64,000 nucleotides of DNA from Foliimonas ilicis (GCF_039939195.1 NZ_JBDUUH010000001.1:62001-126000), one strand, 5' to 3'. Positions 34,584-43,024 are shown, counted from the first letter of the stretch. Notes: generated by a model not told the origin, from the letters alone. Program-made: numbers and translations.

Positions 34584-35261
34584 TCACAGGCTGGTTCCCA
34601 GACGCCTGAGGCGCGGGAATACGAGGAGGCCGAACGCCCAGAAAATCAGCCGCATCACCAACGACAGAGCGAGGTAGATGAGCGCGACAACAATGTAGGT
34701 TTCGAACGGGCGATAGGTTTCGGACTGGATAAAATTCGCCGCTGCCGTCAGTTCTTCCGCAGAAATCTGCGACGTGACCGAGGATGCAAGCATCAGAAGA
34801 ATGAACTGGCTGGTGAGCGATGGGTACATGCGCTCCATAGCGGGACGAAGCGCGACATGCCAATAGGTCTGCGCGCGCGAAAGGCCGAGGCACTCGCCCG
34901 CTTCCCACTGTCCGCGATGGATGGAATCGAAACCGGCGCGCATGATTTCCGCCGTGTAGGCGCCGACATTGATGGTCAGCGCGATAATCGCGACTGTGAC
35001 TGCCGAAAATGAGAAGCCAAGGCTAGAAAGACCGAAATAAACGACGAATATCTGCACCAGAAATGGCGTATTGCGGATCGCTTCAACGTAAAACGCCGCA
35101 ATCCGCTTCAGGAAAACCACATCCGAGCGACGCGCAATCGCGCAGAATGTGCCGATCAGAAAGCCGGTCAATGTCGTAACAGCGGCAAGCTGGATGGTCA
35201 GCATCAGGCCGTCGGCAAGCATCTGCCAACGCGCCAGAATGGCTGTGAAATCGAGGGTCAT
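34584..35261 (-). CDS. Polar-amino-acid-type ABC transporter permease
   Basis: A 225-residue HisQ/GlnP-type permease. Its helices include LTIQLAAVTTLTGFLIGTFCAIAR near the start, and the ATPase-contacting loop is GQWEAGECLGLSRAQTYWHVALRPAM. It overlaps the beta-hydroxyacid dehydrogenase gene by four bases (ATGA), which ties uptake to that enzyme in one transcript. Confidence 0.9.
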   Translation of the reverse strand: MTLDFTAILARWQMLADGLMLTIQLAAVTTLTGFLIGTFCAIARRSDVVFLKRIAAFYVEAIRNTPFLVQIFVVYFGLSSLGFSFSAVTVAIIALTINVGAYTAEIMRAGFDSIHRGQWEAGECLGLSRAQTYWHVALRPAMERMYPSLTSQFILLMLASSVTSQISAEELTAAANFIQSETYRPFETYIVVALIYLALSLVMRLIFWAFGLLVFPRLRRLGTSL

Positions 35262-36169
35262 CGCGAAGCGCCACCTTCAGCGCGCTGGCCGCTCATGCGG
35301 TCATAGACGCGAAACAATGCCTGATTGCCGTTCGAGCCTTCGCCATGTGCGCGCGCATCGATATATTGCGACGTGACGAGCGACGTGCCGGGCAATGGAA
35401 CGCTCTGATGCTGCGCCGTTTCGAGCACAAGACGCAGATCTTTCAGCATGAGATCGATGCGGAAGCCCGCTCCGGCATCGCCGTCGATCATGGCCGAGCC
35501 GAGCTTTTCGAGCATCCAGGAATTGGCCGATCCGCCCATCAGCACTTCGCGCATCTGGCCGAGATCGACACCGCACGCGCGTCCGAGCGCCAAAGCCTCG
35601 CAAATCGCCTGCAGATTGATGCCGCAGATGAGCTGATTGCAGAGCTTGACCGTCTGGCCAGCACCGGAGGCGCCGACATGATTGATCGTCGTGCCCATGC
35701 CTTCCAGAACCGGTTTGGCGCGCAGGAATGCATCCTTGTCGCCGCCGACCATGATCGAGAGCGCGGCATTCTTGGCACCGATCGGCCCGCCGGAAACCGG
35801 CGCATCAAGCATCGCGATGCCCGCCTGCGCAAGTTCCTGCGAAAGAGTGCGCGTCGCCTCCGGCGAAATCGTGCTCATGTCCACAAGCAGCCGCCCCTTT
35901 GGCGGCGAGGCCAGAAGGCCGCCCGCACCGCGAACGATTTCCGCCACATGTGGCGTGTCGGGAAGCATGGTGACCACGACATCCGCATCGGCGGTGGCTT
36001 CAGCGAGGGACGAGGCCGGGATGACGCCAGTGCCGTTCATCGATTCTACTGCGGCAGGCACCACATCGAATGCGCGGACCGTGTAGCCTGCAACGACGAG
36101 GTTGCGCGCCATTTCACGGCCCATGACGCCGAGGCCGATAAATCCGACACTGCCTTTTTGATCACTCAT
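35258..36169 (-). CDS. NAD(P)-dependent beta-hydroxyacid dehydrogenase (3-HIBADH/tartronate semialdehyde reductase family)
   Basis: A 303-residue enzyme of the family of 3-hydroxyisobutyrate dehydrogenase, tartronate semialdehyde reductase (GlxR) and threonate dehydrogenase. The NAD-binding start is VGFIGLGVMGREMARNL; the substrate loop DAPVSGGPIGAKNAALSIMVGG lies near 118; and the catalytic lysine is in GQTVKLCNQLI near 171. The family interconverts a beta-hydroxy acid and its semialdehyde or keto acid. With RpiB in the same operon, a threonate/erythronate- or tartronate-like substrate is attractive, but no kinase of that pathway (DUF1537) is present, so the call stays generic. It is translationally coupled to the permease gene. 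Confidence 0.88.
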   Translation of the reverse strand: MSDQKGSVGFIGLGVMGREMARNLVVAGYTVRAFDVVPAAVESMNGTGVIPASSLAEATADADVVVTMLPDTPHVAEIVRGAGGLLASPPKGRLLVDMSTISPEATRTLSQELAQAGIAMLDAPVSGGPIGAKNAALSIMVGGDKDAFLRAKPVLEGMGTTINHVGASGAGQTVKLCNQLICGINLQAICEALALGRACGVDLGQMREVLMGGSANSWMLEKLGSAMIDGDAGAGFRIDLMLKDLRLVLETAQHQSVPLPGTSLVTSQYIDARAHGEGSNGNQALFRVYDRMSGQRAEGGASR

Positions 36170-36187
36170 GAAAGCTCCTCCCTAGAC

Positions 36188-36204
36188 TGACCCAAAAAGG
36201 GTCA
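36188..36204. promoter_or_regulatory. Short hairpin at the rpiB stop codon
   Basis: TGACCC-AAAAA-GGGTCA is a 6-bp stem overlapping the stop codon of rpiB and preceding the dehydrogenase gene in the operon. It may tune expression between the two genes. Confidence 0.35.
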
Positions 36205-36651
36205 GGCTTCGTTTTCCATGTCCGCAAGCTTCTCGACGCGGCGCACGAAATCCGCATCGCCGCGGTCGAAGGTTGCGCCGAGATAGGAGGCGACGAGATC
36301 GCGCGCCAACCACGGGCCGACGATCTGGGCGCCGATGCACATGACATTGACGTCGTCATGCTCGACGGACTGATGAGCGGAGTGGACATCGTGGCAGACG
36401 GCGGCGCGAATGCCGCGAACCTTGTTGGCCGCAATTGCAGCACCAACGCCGGTGCCGCATACGAGGAGGCCGCGTTCGGCTTGTGCATTGCGCACCTTTG
36501 CGCAAACAAGCTGAGCGATATCCGGGAAGTCGACCGGGTTCGAATCGAAGCTGCCTACGTCATCGACGTCGTGACCGCTTTCTTTCAGGAAGGCGACGAT
36601 GTCCGCCTTGAGCGGAAATCCGGCATGGTCGCTGCCTACTACAATCTTCAT
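36202..36651 (-). CDS. rpiB: RpiB/LacAB family sugar-phosphate isomerase
   Basis: A 149-residue protein of the ribose-5-phosphate isomerase B family. It opens with KIVVGSDHAGFPLKADIVAFL, where Asp8-His9 bind the sugar phosphate, and has the catalytic Cys65 in LLVCGTGVGAAIAANKVRGIRAA. Length is normal. Members interconvert aldose and ketose phosphates of four to six carbons (ribose 5-phosphate, erythrulose 4-phosphate, allose or galactose phosphates). The operon context with a GntR regulator and a beta-hydroxyacid dehydrogenase suggests a dedicated catabolic paralogue rather than the housekeeping enzyme. The start ATG at 36651 was chosen because the family begins at this Met; a 50-codon upstream extension overlaps the regulator gene. 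Confidence 0.9.
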   Translation of the reverse strand: MKIVVGSDHAGFPLKADIVAFLKESGHDVDDVGSFDSNPVDFPDIAQLVCAKVRNAQAERGLLVCGTGVGAAIAANKVRGIRAAVCHDVHSAHQSVEHDDVNVMCIGAQIVGPWLARDLVASYLGATFDRGDADFVRRVEKLADMENEA

Positions 36652-36676
36652 ACGGTGGTCCTTTGATTTATGCTGG

Positions 36677-37450
36677 TCAAATATCTGGCTGGGTCGTCGC
36701 CGCTTCGCCGCCGAACGTGGCGTAACGAGCGGTCGCGCGGCGACGGAAATCCGCGCCGATCTCGAAATGCCGAGCGAGCAATTCGTCGGCCTTTGGCGCA
36801 TCGCGATCCACGATGGCGGTAAAAATCATCCGGTGATGATCGATAAGAAACTCGTTGATGCCTTCGATCTGGATGATCTGCTCACGACGCTCCAGATGCG
36901 AGCGACGCATAAGCTCCGAAATCGAGCTGTAGATCGTGATGAGGGTCGGCGAATGGGCCGCCTTCACGATTGCTTCGTGGAACTCGAAATCGGCAATACC
37001 GCCAGCGACCGGATCACGGATCGTATCAACGATCTTTGCGAGTGCTGCGGCCAAGCGGTCGAAATCCGGCTGATTGGCACGACGGCAAGCAAGACGGATC
37101 GAGTGATGCTCGATCGCGACACGCGCCTGCATGATGTCGTCGATTACGTCTGGCTGCTGCGCCAAAACAAAGGTGAAAAACTCGCCGAGTGTGGAGGCAT
37201 CCGGTCGCTTGACGATGGTGCCGACACCGTGACGGATTTCGACGACGCCGATCACGGAAAGTGCGCGCAGGGCCTCGCGCAGCACTGGCCGAGACACATC
37301 GAGACGGGCGGCAAGCTCACGTTCGGGAAGAAGACAATCGCCGGTGCGCAACCGCCCGGACAGAAGCTGCTCACGCAAAAACGTCGCCACCTTGTCGTAG
37401 GCGGTTCTCGGGTCGCTCGTCTCGCGAAGTATCTGCGGTGCAGTGGTCAT
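36677..37450 (-). CDS. GntR-family regulator, FadR/FCD type
   Basis: A 257-residue regulator. The winged helix-turn-helix covers about 15-80, with LLPERELAARLDVSRPVLREALRALSVIGVVEIRHGVGTIV. An FCD ligand domain follows, with the metal/ligand residues spaced as in the family: FEFHEAIVKAAHS near 155 and DHHRMIFTAI near 215. FCD proteins bind small organic acids through a divalent metal. The perfect palindrome TCATACC-GT-GGTATGA lies 8 bases before its start and is almost certainly its own operator. It is the first gene of the operon that continues through rpiB to the importer, so it should control the whole unit. Confidence 0.9.
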   Translation of the reverse strand: MTTAPQILRETSDPRTAYDKVATFLREQLLSGRLRTGDCLLPERELAARLDVSRPVLREALRALSVIGVVEIRHGVGTIVKRPDASTLGEFFTFVLAQQPDVIDDIMQARVAIEHHSIRLACRRANQPDFDRLAAALAKIVDTIRDPVAGGIADFEFHEAIVKAAHSPTLITIYSSISELMRRSHLERREQIIQIEGINEFLIDHHRMIFTAIVDRDAPKADELLARHFEIGADFRRRATARYATFGGEAATTQPDI

Positions 37451-37457
37451 TCTTTGA

Positions 37458-37473
37458 TCATACCGTGGTATGA
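37458..37473. promoter_or_regulatory. Palindromic operator TCATACC-GT-GGTATGA
   Basis: A 7-bp perfect inverted repeat with a 2-bp centre, immediately upstream of the GntR gene. Size and position fit a FadR-type GntR dimer site and suggest autoregulation of this operon. I saw no second copy elsewhere in the window. Confidence 0.7.
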
Positions 37474-37562
37474 CCTCTAGTCAACCAGTAAAATCCGAAG
37501 GCTTGTCACGCTGGATAGGCACGCTCCATGACAAGGGTTTGGCGTTGTTTTAAAACGCAAAA

Positions 37563-37595
37563 AAGCTGCGGTCGCGAAATCGCGCACCGCAGCTT
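37563..37595 (-). terminator. Rho-independent terminator of the pdxA-like operon
   Basis: AAGCTGCGGT (37563-37572) and ACCGCAGCTT (37586-37595) make a 10-bp stem. Read on the minus strand it is followed by a T-run (TTTTTT) and lies 18 bases past the stop of the PdxA-like gene. Confidence 0.85.
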
Positions 37596-37613
37596 CAGAG
37601 CGTTTAGGAGAGG

Positions 37614-38621
37614 TCAGTTCTTCGCGGAAACCAGATTGGAAGCGAGGCGTACAGCGTTTTCGAAGGCTCCGGTATCGGCTATGCCTTTGCCGACAATGTC
37701 GAAAGCGGTGCCATGTGCGGGTGTTGCAAAGACGATGTCGAGCCCGGCAGTGACCGTCACGCCGCGGTTAAACCCACGCATCTTCGTCGCGATCTGGCCC
37801 TGATCATGATACATGGCCAGAACGCCGTCATACTCGCCCGCGAAGGCCTTGAGATAGATCGTATCTGACGGAAACGGTCCTCGGCAATCATAGCCTTTTT
37901 CGGCCATTGCCTTGACTGCGGGAGCGATGATTTCAATCTCTTCGCTGCCGAAAAGACCGCCTTCTCCGCCATGCGGATTGAGTGCGGCCACGGCCAAACG
38001 CGGTGCCCCGATACCGGCTTTTTTCATCATCCTCGTTGCAAGCGTGATCGCGTTTTCGATTGCCGGGCGGTTTACCTGATCGATAGCCTGACGCAGTGAA
38101 ACGTGCGAGGTGACGCGCGACATCCACTGATTGTCGAGCACGTTCATTTCGCTGAAATGTCCGCGATGATTGAGGAGGTTCGCAAACATCTTGTGCTCGT
38201 CAGGAAACTTCCAGCCGCCATCGAACATTGCGCGCTTGTTCAGCGGTGCGAAGCAGATCGCGTCCACCTCGCCCGATTTCGCGAACTCGATGGCGCGCGC
38301 AAGCGTGTCGCCGGTAAGCTTGCCGGACGCAGCGCTGGCAACACCGACAGGATGAAAAACGGGATCGGTATTCTGGAGGTCTATCAGCGGTATGGAATCA
38401 TCTGACCAGTCGGTGTCTCCGGGGCTTTCATAGCGCCGGTAGTTGAAAGACACGCCAGCCTGTTTCATTCCCAAATCGAGCACGCGCGCGTCACCAACGA
38501 CGACAATGCGCGCCACATCGGAGAGCCGTCCGTCGTGGAGAATTTTTGCGGTTTGTTCCGGGCCGATGCCGGTGCAATCTCCGGGTGTCAGCGCGATAAT
38601 TGGGCGGGTATCGCTCATCAT
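37614..38621 (-). CDS. PdxA-like 4-phosphohydroxy-threonine dehydrogenase family protein (PdxA2 type)
   Basis: A 335-residue member of the PdxA family. The opening IIALTPGDCTGIGPEQTAKIL binds NAD and substrate. Metal-binding histidines are visible in TSHVSLRQAI near 163, NPHGGEGGLFG near 208 and MYHDQGQI near 263, and the closing TPAHGTAFDI is present. Housekeeping PdxA makes a vitamin B6 precursor; PdxA2 paralogues oxidise and decarboxylate phosphorylated threonate or related acids in catabolic operons. The linkage to two tartrate-dehydrogenase-like genes (four-base overlap with the first) indicates the catabolic role. No DUF1537 kinase that usually feeds PdxA2 is present in the window, so the true substrate may be unphosphorylated or made elsewhere. 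Confidence 0.85.
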   Translation of the reverse strand: MMSDTRPIIALTPGDCTGIGPEQTAKILHDGRLSDVARIVVVGDARVLDLGMKQAGVSFNYRRYESPGDTDWSDDSIPLIDLQNTDPVFHPVGVASAASGKLTGDTLARAIEFAKSGEVDAICFAPLNKRAMFDGGWKFPDEHKMFANLLNHRGHFSEMNVLDNQWMSRVTSHVSLRQAIDQVNRPAIENAITLATRMMKKAGIGAPRLAVAALNPHGGEGGLFGSEEIEIIAPAVKAMAEKGYDCRGPFPSDTIYLKAFAGEYDGVLAMYHDQGQIATKMRGFNRGVTVTAGLDIVFATPAHGTAFDIVGKGIADTGAFENAVRLASNLVSAKN

Positions 38622-39721
38622 GCCGTCTCCAGTTCCGAAACCACCATCGCGGACAGCGCATCCGCCACGGCCTTGCCGCAGGTGGTCGTATTGGCCTTGC
38701 CGCCAAGATCTGCGGTGCAGAATTCGGGGTTAGAAAGCACGGTTTCGATCGCCGAAACGATTGCCGCGCCTGCCTGCGGGTATCCCAGATGATCGAGCAT
38801 CATCGCGCCGGTCCAGATCTGGCCGACGGGGTTCGCGATGCCCTTTCCGGCAATGTCGGGTGCCGATCCATGAACGGGCTCGAACAGCGAAGGGAAATTG
38901 CGTTCGGGATTTATGTTGCCGGATGGCGCGATGCCGATCGTGCCGGTGCAGGCCGGGCCGAGATCGGAAAGGATGTCGCCGAAGAGATTCGATGCGACCA
39001 CCACATCGAAACGATCCGGGTTGAGAACGAAATGCGCGCACAAAATATCGATATGATATTTGTCCCAACGCACGTCCGGGTAGGAAGCGGCCATCGCTTC
39101 GACGCGCTCATCCCAATACGGCATGGTGATCGAGATGCCATTCGACTTCGTTGCGGATGTCAAATTCTTGCCCGGTCTTTTCTGCGCCAAATCGAACGCG
39201 AACCTCAATATGCGGTCCACACCGATGCGGCTCATCACCGTTTCCTGCATAACGATTTCGCGTTCGGTGCCGGGATACATCTTCCCGCCGATAGACGAAT
39301 ATTCGCCTTCGGTGTTTTCGCGCACGACGAAGAAATCTATCTCGCCGGGTTTGCGACCGGCAAGCGGGGAGCGCACGCCTGGCATCAATCGAACGGGGCG
39401 CAGATTTACGTATTGATCGAACTCGCGGCGAAACTGAATGAGCGAACCCCACAGCGAGATGTGATCGGGCACCGTATCGGGCCAACCGACCGCGCCGAAA
39501 TAGATCGCGTCATGGCCGCCGATCAGCTCTTTCCAATTGTCCGGCATCATCTGGCCGTGCTTCGCATAATAGTCGCACGAGGCGAAATCGAAATGATCGA
39601 AGACGAGGTCGATATCGAATTTTTTCGCTGCGACTTCCAGCACGCGCAGGCCTTCGGGAACGACCTCCTTGCCGATACCGTCGCCGGGAATGACAGCTAT
39701 TCTGCTACCGTTCTTGGACAT
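38618..39721 (-). CDS. Tartrate dehydrogenase/isopropylmalate dehydrogenase family (TtuC-like), copy 1
   Basis: A 367-residue metal-dependent beta-decarboxylating dehydrogenase. The family marks are IAVIPGDGIGKEVVPEG at the start, FFVVRENTEGEYSS near 130, the substrate arginine set around LRPVRLMPG, and the metal-binding NLFGDILSDLGPACTGTIG near 250 with PVHGSAPDIAGKGIANP following. The form SLWG..QFRREFDQYVNLRPVR is typical of tartrate dehydrogenase/decarboxylase and D-malate dehydrogenase rather than LeuB. It oxidises a 2-hydroxy diacid with NAD and often decarboxylates the product. The start at 39721 follows AGGAGG; an earlier in-frame ATG overlaps that site. It is translationally coupled to the PdxA-like gene. 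Confidence 0.87.
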   Translation of the reverse strand: MSKNGSRIAVIPGDGIGKEVVPEGLRVLEVAAKKFDIDLVFDHFDFASCDYYAKHGQMMPDNWKELIGGHDAIYFGAVGWPDTVPDHISLWGSLIQFRREFDQYVNLRPVRLMPGVRSPLAGRKPGEIDFFVVRENTEGEYSSIGGKMYPGTEREIVMQETVMSRIGVDRILRFAFDLAQKRPGKNLTSATKSNGISITMPYWDERVEAMAASYPDVRWDKYHIDILCAHFVLNPDRFDVVVASNLFGDILSDLGPACTGTIGIAPSGNINPERNFPSLFEPVHGSAPDIAGKGIANPVGQIWTGAMMLDHLGYPQAGAAIVSAIETVLSNPEFCTADLGGKANTTTCGKAVADALSAMVVSELETA

Positions 39722-39731
39722 GTCGTTCCTC

Positions 39732-40808
39732 CTATTCATTATCGCCAGCGAGTGCGGCGCAGACTGCTTCGGTCACGTCATCGGTCGTGGCAGTGCCGCC
39801 GAGATCCGGCGTATGCAGTTTTTCGTCGGCGGTGACGCGTTCGATGGCGCGCATCAGCCGGTTTGCGGCAGCAGGCTGGCCCAGATGTTCAAGCATCAAA
39901 ACCGCAGACCAGAACGTGCCGACCGGATTGGCGATGCCCTTGCCGGTAATGTCGAAGGCAGAGCCGTGGATCGGTTCGAACATCGACGGAAACCGGCCCT
40001 CGGGATTCAGATTTGCAGTCGGCGCGATGCCGATCGAGCCTGCGAGTGCTGCCGCCAGATCGGAGAGAATATCGGCGTGCAGATTGGTCGCGACGATCGT
40101 GTCGAGCGAGCGCGGGTTCAGCGTCATGCGAACCGTCATCGCATCGACCAGCATCTTGTCCCAGGTCACGTCGGGATAATCGGCCGACACTTCCTTGGCG
40201 ATGTCATCCCACAGCACCATGCCGTGACGCTGCGCATTCGACTTGGTAACGACGGTCAGGAATTTCCGGGGCCGCGAGCGCGCGGTCTCGAAGGCGAACC
40301 GCATGATCCGCTCGACGCCTGCCCGTGTGAAAATCGAGACTTCGGTGGCGACTTCCTCCGGCAGGCCGCGATGCGAGCGCCCGCCCTGTCCGGCATATTC
40401 GCCTTCCGAATTTTCGCGCACGATCATCCAATCCAGATCGCCTGCCTCGACGCCCTTCAACGGGCTTTCGATGCCGGGGAGAATGCGGGTCGGGCGGATG
40501 TTGGCGTATTGGTCGAAGGGCTGGCAAATGGCGAGACGCAGGCCCCAGAGTGTCAAATGGTCTGGTACGTCGGGTGCACCGACCGCGCCGAAATATATCG
40601 CGTCGAAGGCTTTGAGGCGTTCGGCTCCGTCAGCCGGCATCATGACGCCATGCTTCTTGTAGTAGTCCGAGCCCCAATCGAAATGTTCGACTTCCAGCTT
40701 GAAACCGCCATCGCGCGCGGTGCAGGCTTCAAGTGCGCGAAGGCCTGCTGCCACGACCTCCCTGCCGATTCCATCTCCGGGAATAGAAGCAATTTTGTAA
40801 TGACGCAT
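39732..40808 (-). CDS. Tartrate dehydrogenase/isopropylmalate dehydrogenase family (TtuC-like), copy 2
   Basis: A 358-residue homologue of the next gene, with IASIPGDGIGREVVAAG, MIVRENSEGEYAGQGG and NLHADILSDLAAALAGSIG, then PIHGSAFDITGKGIANP. The metal-site aspartates are kept, but the usual NLFGDILSD reads NLHADILSD. Two such enzymes in tandem suggest different stereoisomers or successive oxidations. The ATG at 40808 has GAAGGTGA before it. It is the first gene of the operon, which starts 56 bases downstream of a paired AATTGTCAACA-type operator and runs to the PdxA-like gene. Confidence 0.87.
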   Translation of the reverse strand: MRHYKIASIPGDGIGREVVAAGLRALEACTARDGGFKLEVEHFDWGSDYYKKHGVMMPADGAERLKAFDAIYFGAVGAPDVPDHLTLWGLRLAICQPFDQYANIRPTRILPGIESPLKGVEAGDLDWMIVRENSEGEYAGQGGRSHRGLPEEVATEVSIFTRAGVERIMRFAFETARSRPRKFLTVVTKSNAQRHGMVLWDDIAKEVSADYPDVTWDKMLVDAMTVRMTLNPRSLDTIVATNLHADILSDLAAALAGSIGIAPTANLNPEGRFPSMFEPIHGSAFDITGKGIANPVGTFWSAVLMLEHLGQPAAANRLMRAIERVTADEKLHTPDLGGTATTDDVTEAVCAALAGDNE

Positions 40809-40863
40809 GATCACCTTCCAGCCATTTTGAAGCCTGACAAAAACCGGATGCCGCAGTTCAGTC

Positions 40864-40893
40864 AAATTGTCAATTATAAACTGTTGACAATTT
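40864..40893. promoter_or_regulatory. Operator A: AAATTGTCAA / TTGACAATTT inverted repeat
   Basis: A perfect 10-bp inverted repeat, AAATTGTCAA (40864-40873) and TTGACAATTT (40884-40893), with a 10-base spacer. The right half contains TGTTGACAATT (40882-40892), the reverse complement of AATTGTCAACA found at three other promoters in this region. It lies midway between the divergent TtuC-like and dehalogenase genes and would control both. Confidence 0.75.
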
Positions 40894-40955
40894 TAGCCGA
40901 GATGGGACTTTAGTGCTACTGATATCGACGCAGATTTTTCCGGGAGGAATTCGCA

Positions 40956-41909
40956 ATGTCTTCTGAAGCACTCATCGAAATGCCGCCGCTTTATGAGCCG
41001 GGTGGACCCGAACTCATGCCGGGTTTTCGTTATGAGCGCGTGACGACCGATGGGGCTGAGATAAATGTTGCGATAGGCGGGGAAGGTCCGCCGATCCTGC
41101 TGCTTCACGGCAACCCGCTTACGCATGTGAGCTGGCATCGTGTCGCGCCCACACTGGCGAAAAGTTTCACCGTCGTCGTGCCCGATCTGCGCGGCTATGG
41201 CGACAGTTCGAAGCCGGATGGAGGCGAGGATCATTCCGGCTATTCCTTTCGGTCTATGGGCGAGGACAACGCCTTCATTATGAGCCATTTCGGCTTCGAC
41301 CGGTTTCAGGTCGCGGGTCATGACCGCGGGGCGCGGGTGGCTTTCCGCATGGCGCTGGATTTTCCAGACCGCGTAGAGCGTCTCGTCGCGCTTGATATCG
41401 TGCCGACACATCACGCGCTGACCAATGTGACTTTGGGCTGGGGAATCGAGGCCTATCACTGGTTTTTCATGGCGCAGAAAGCGCCGTTCCCGGAGCGGCT
41501 GATCACAGCCGATCTCGGCTATTACATCGACTACAAGCTGAACAAGAAAGGCGTCGGCCTTTCCATCTTCAGTCCCGGCGCCATGGCCGAATACAAGCGC
41601 TGCACCACACCGGAGCAAATCCACGCGGTCTGCGAAGATTACCGCGCGACGGTCAGCGTCGATCTGGCGATGGACACTGAAGATTATCTGAAACGTACGA
41701 TCGCCTGCCCGGTCCTCATCCTATGGGGTTCGAACAGCCATTGCGGGCGGCACTTCAAGCCGCTGGAAGCCTGGAGCCCTTGGGCGCCCGATCTTATCGG
41801 ATGGGATATTCCGACCGGCCACTACCCCGCAGAACAGCGACCCGACATCGTCTATAGAGCGCTTTGGGAGTTTTTCTCCGGGCGCGGGGTCGCGAAAATC
41901 ACCGATTGA
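40956..41909 (+). CDS. Haloacetate (fluoroacetate) dehalogenase-like alpha/beta hydrolase
   Basis: A 317-residue alpha/beta hydrolase whose active-site pattern fits fluoroacetate dehalogenase. The nucleophile Asp123 lies in AGHDRGARVAF, with Arg124 and Arg127 placed to bind a carboxylate. The acid is Asp147 (LDIVPT), the base His289 (TGHYPAEQRP), and the halide pocket residues His168-Trp169 (AYHWFF) and Tyr229 (EDYRA) are all present at the expected spacing. The oxyanion HGNP motif is at 51-54. Such enzymes turn haloacetates into glycolate by displacing halide, even fluoride. Activity on the native substrate is unproven. The gene has GGGAGGA before its ATG and is divergent from the dehydrogenase operon across operator A. 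Confidence 0.85.
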   Translation: MSSEALIEMPPLYEPGGPELMPGFRYERVTTDGAEINVAIGGEGPPILLLHGNPLTHVSWHRVAPTLAKSFTVVVPDLRGYGDSSKPDGGEDHSGYSFRSMGEDNAFIMSHFGFDRFQVAGHDRGARVAFRMALDFPDRVERLVALDIVPTHHALTNVTLGWGIEAYHWFFMAQKAPFPERLITADLGYYIDYKLNKKGVGLSIFSPGAMAEYKRCTTPEQIHAVCEDYRATVSVDLAMDTEDYLKRTIACPVLILWGSNSHCGRHFKPLEAWSPWAPDLIGWDIPTGHYPAEQRPDIVYRALWEFFSGRGVAKITD

Positions 41910-41915
41910 GACTTC

Positions 41916-41942
41916 GAGGCAGCGGATAATATCCGCTGCCTC
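41916..41942. terminator. Bidirectional hairpin between convergent dehalogenase and dehydrogenase genes
   Basis: GAGGCAGCGGAT (41916-41927) and ATCCGCTGCCTC (41931-41942) form a perfect 12-bp stem with a 3-base loop, seven bases after the dehalogenase stop and eight before the end of the convergent gene. No long T-run follows, so it may be a bidirectional pause or processing stem. Confidence 0.65.
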
Positions 41943-41950
41943 GCCTTGGA

Positions 41951-43024
41951 TTACTCCGATATCGCCGCGAGAATACCGCGTGTCATATCGACTGTGCCTC
42001 CGGTTCCCTTGATGTCGCCGGTACGCGTTGCCGGGTTCGAGAGGGCCTTCGTGATGCCCTTTTCCATCAGTGCTGCAGTCTCCACTGCCTCGCGAATTCC
42101 CCGGTTGTGACCGAGCCATTCAACCATCATCCGCGCGGATTCGATCATCGCGAACGGGTTGGCGATCCCTTTGCCTGCAATATCCGGCGCCGAGCCGTGC
42201 GTCGCCTGAGCCATGGCCAGCGCACCTTCACCAATACAGAGGCCGGGCGCCATGCCTAGCCCGCCGACGAGGCCGGCAGCAACATCCGTCAATATATCGC
42301 CGAACATATTCGTCGTGACGACGACGTCGAAGCTTTGCGGATCGCGCACGAGGCGCATCGCCATCGTATCGACGATGACCTCGTTGATCGTGACGTCCGG
42401 GAATTCCTTGCCGACGCGGTAACATTCCTCGACGAACATGCCGCAGCCAAGCTTGAAGACGGTATTCTTGTGAACGACCGTCAGCCGTTTCTTGCGCTGC
42501 TGCGCGATTTCGAATGCCGCCCGCGCAACGCGCGACGACCCCTGCCGTGTGATGACACGAACGGAAATCGTGGTGTCTTCGGTCGGCCGGAATTCACCCG
42601 AGCCCGCAACCACATTGCGGTCCGGCTGGAAGCCCTCATTGTTCTCTCGCACGATGACGAGGTCGACATTGTCTTGCAGCGCGCCGAGGCCCGGATATGA
42701 ACGCGTCGGGCGCACATTGGCGAAGAGGTTGAAGCGCTTGCGCAGGATCGGGTGCGGATTAATCGCGCCTTCAACCTTCGGATAGGCCTGATGCCCTATC
42801 GGTCCAAGAATGAAGCCATCCATTTTCGACAGGGTTTCGATGGTGCCATCCGGGAAGGTGGAGCCATGCGTGTCAAGCGCCGTCCGACCGATCGGCATGG
42901 GTCGCCAGTCGATATTCAGGCCCGTCCGCGCGGCGGCGGCGCGCACGACTTCAACGGACGCAGGCACGATTTCATGCCCGATGTCGTCGCCATTAAGAAT
43001 ACCTAGTACGAGATGATTTTGCAT
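41951..43024 (-). CDS. Isocitrate/isopropylmalate dehydrogenase family protein, copy 3
   Basis: A 357-residue beta-decarboxylating dehydrogenase distinct from the two TtuC-like copies. It starts VLGILNGDDIGHEIVPASVEV (GDDIG for the usual GDGIG) and has LVIVRENNEGFQPDRN near 120, the catalytic lysine segment TVVHKNTVFKLGCGMF near 185, and NMFGDILTDVAAGLVGGLGMAPG near 240 with THGSAPDIAGKGIANP. ENNEGFQPDR is unusual: the loop that sorts substrates in this family differs from isocitrate, isopropylmalate and tartrate enzymes, so I leave the substrate open. It is last in the operon headed by the PrpD-family gene at 46950 and lies nine bases after the other PrpD-family gene. Confidence 0.84.
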   Translation of the reverse strand: MQNHLVLGILNGDDIGHEIVPASVEVVRAAAARTGLNIDWRPMPIGRTALDTHGSTFPDGTIETLSKMDGFILGPIGHQAYPKVEGAINPHPILRKRFNLFANVRPTRSYPGLGALQDNVDLVIVRENNEGFQPDRNVVAGSGEFRPTEDTTISVRVITRQGSSRVARAAFEIAQQRKKRLTVVHKNTVFKLGCGMFVEECYRVGKEFPDVTINEVIVDTMAMRLVRDPQSFDVVVTTNMFGDILTDVAAGLVGGLGMAPGLCIGEGALAMAQATHGSAPDIAGKGIANPFAMIESARMMVEWLGHNRGIREAVETAALMEKGITKALSNPATRTGDIKGTGGTVDMTRGILAAISE

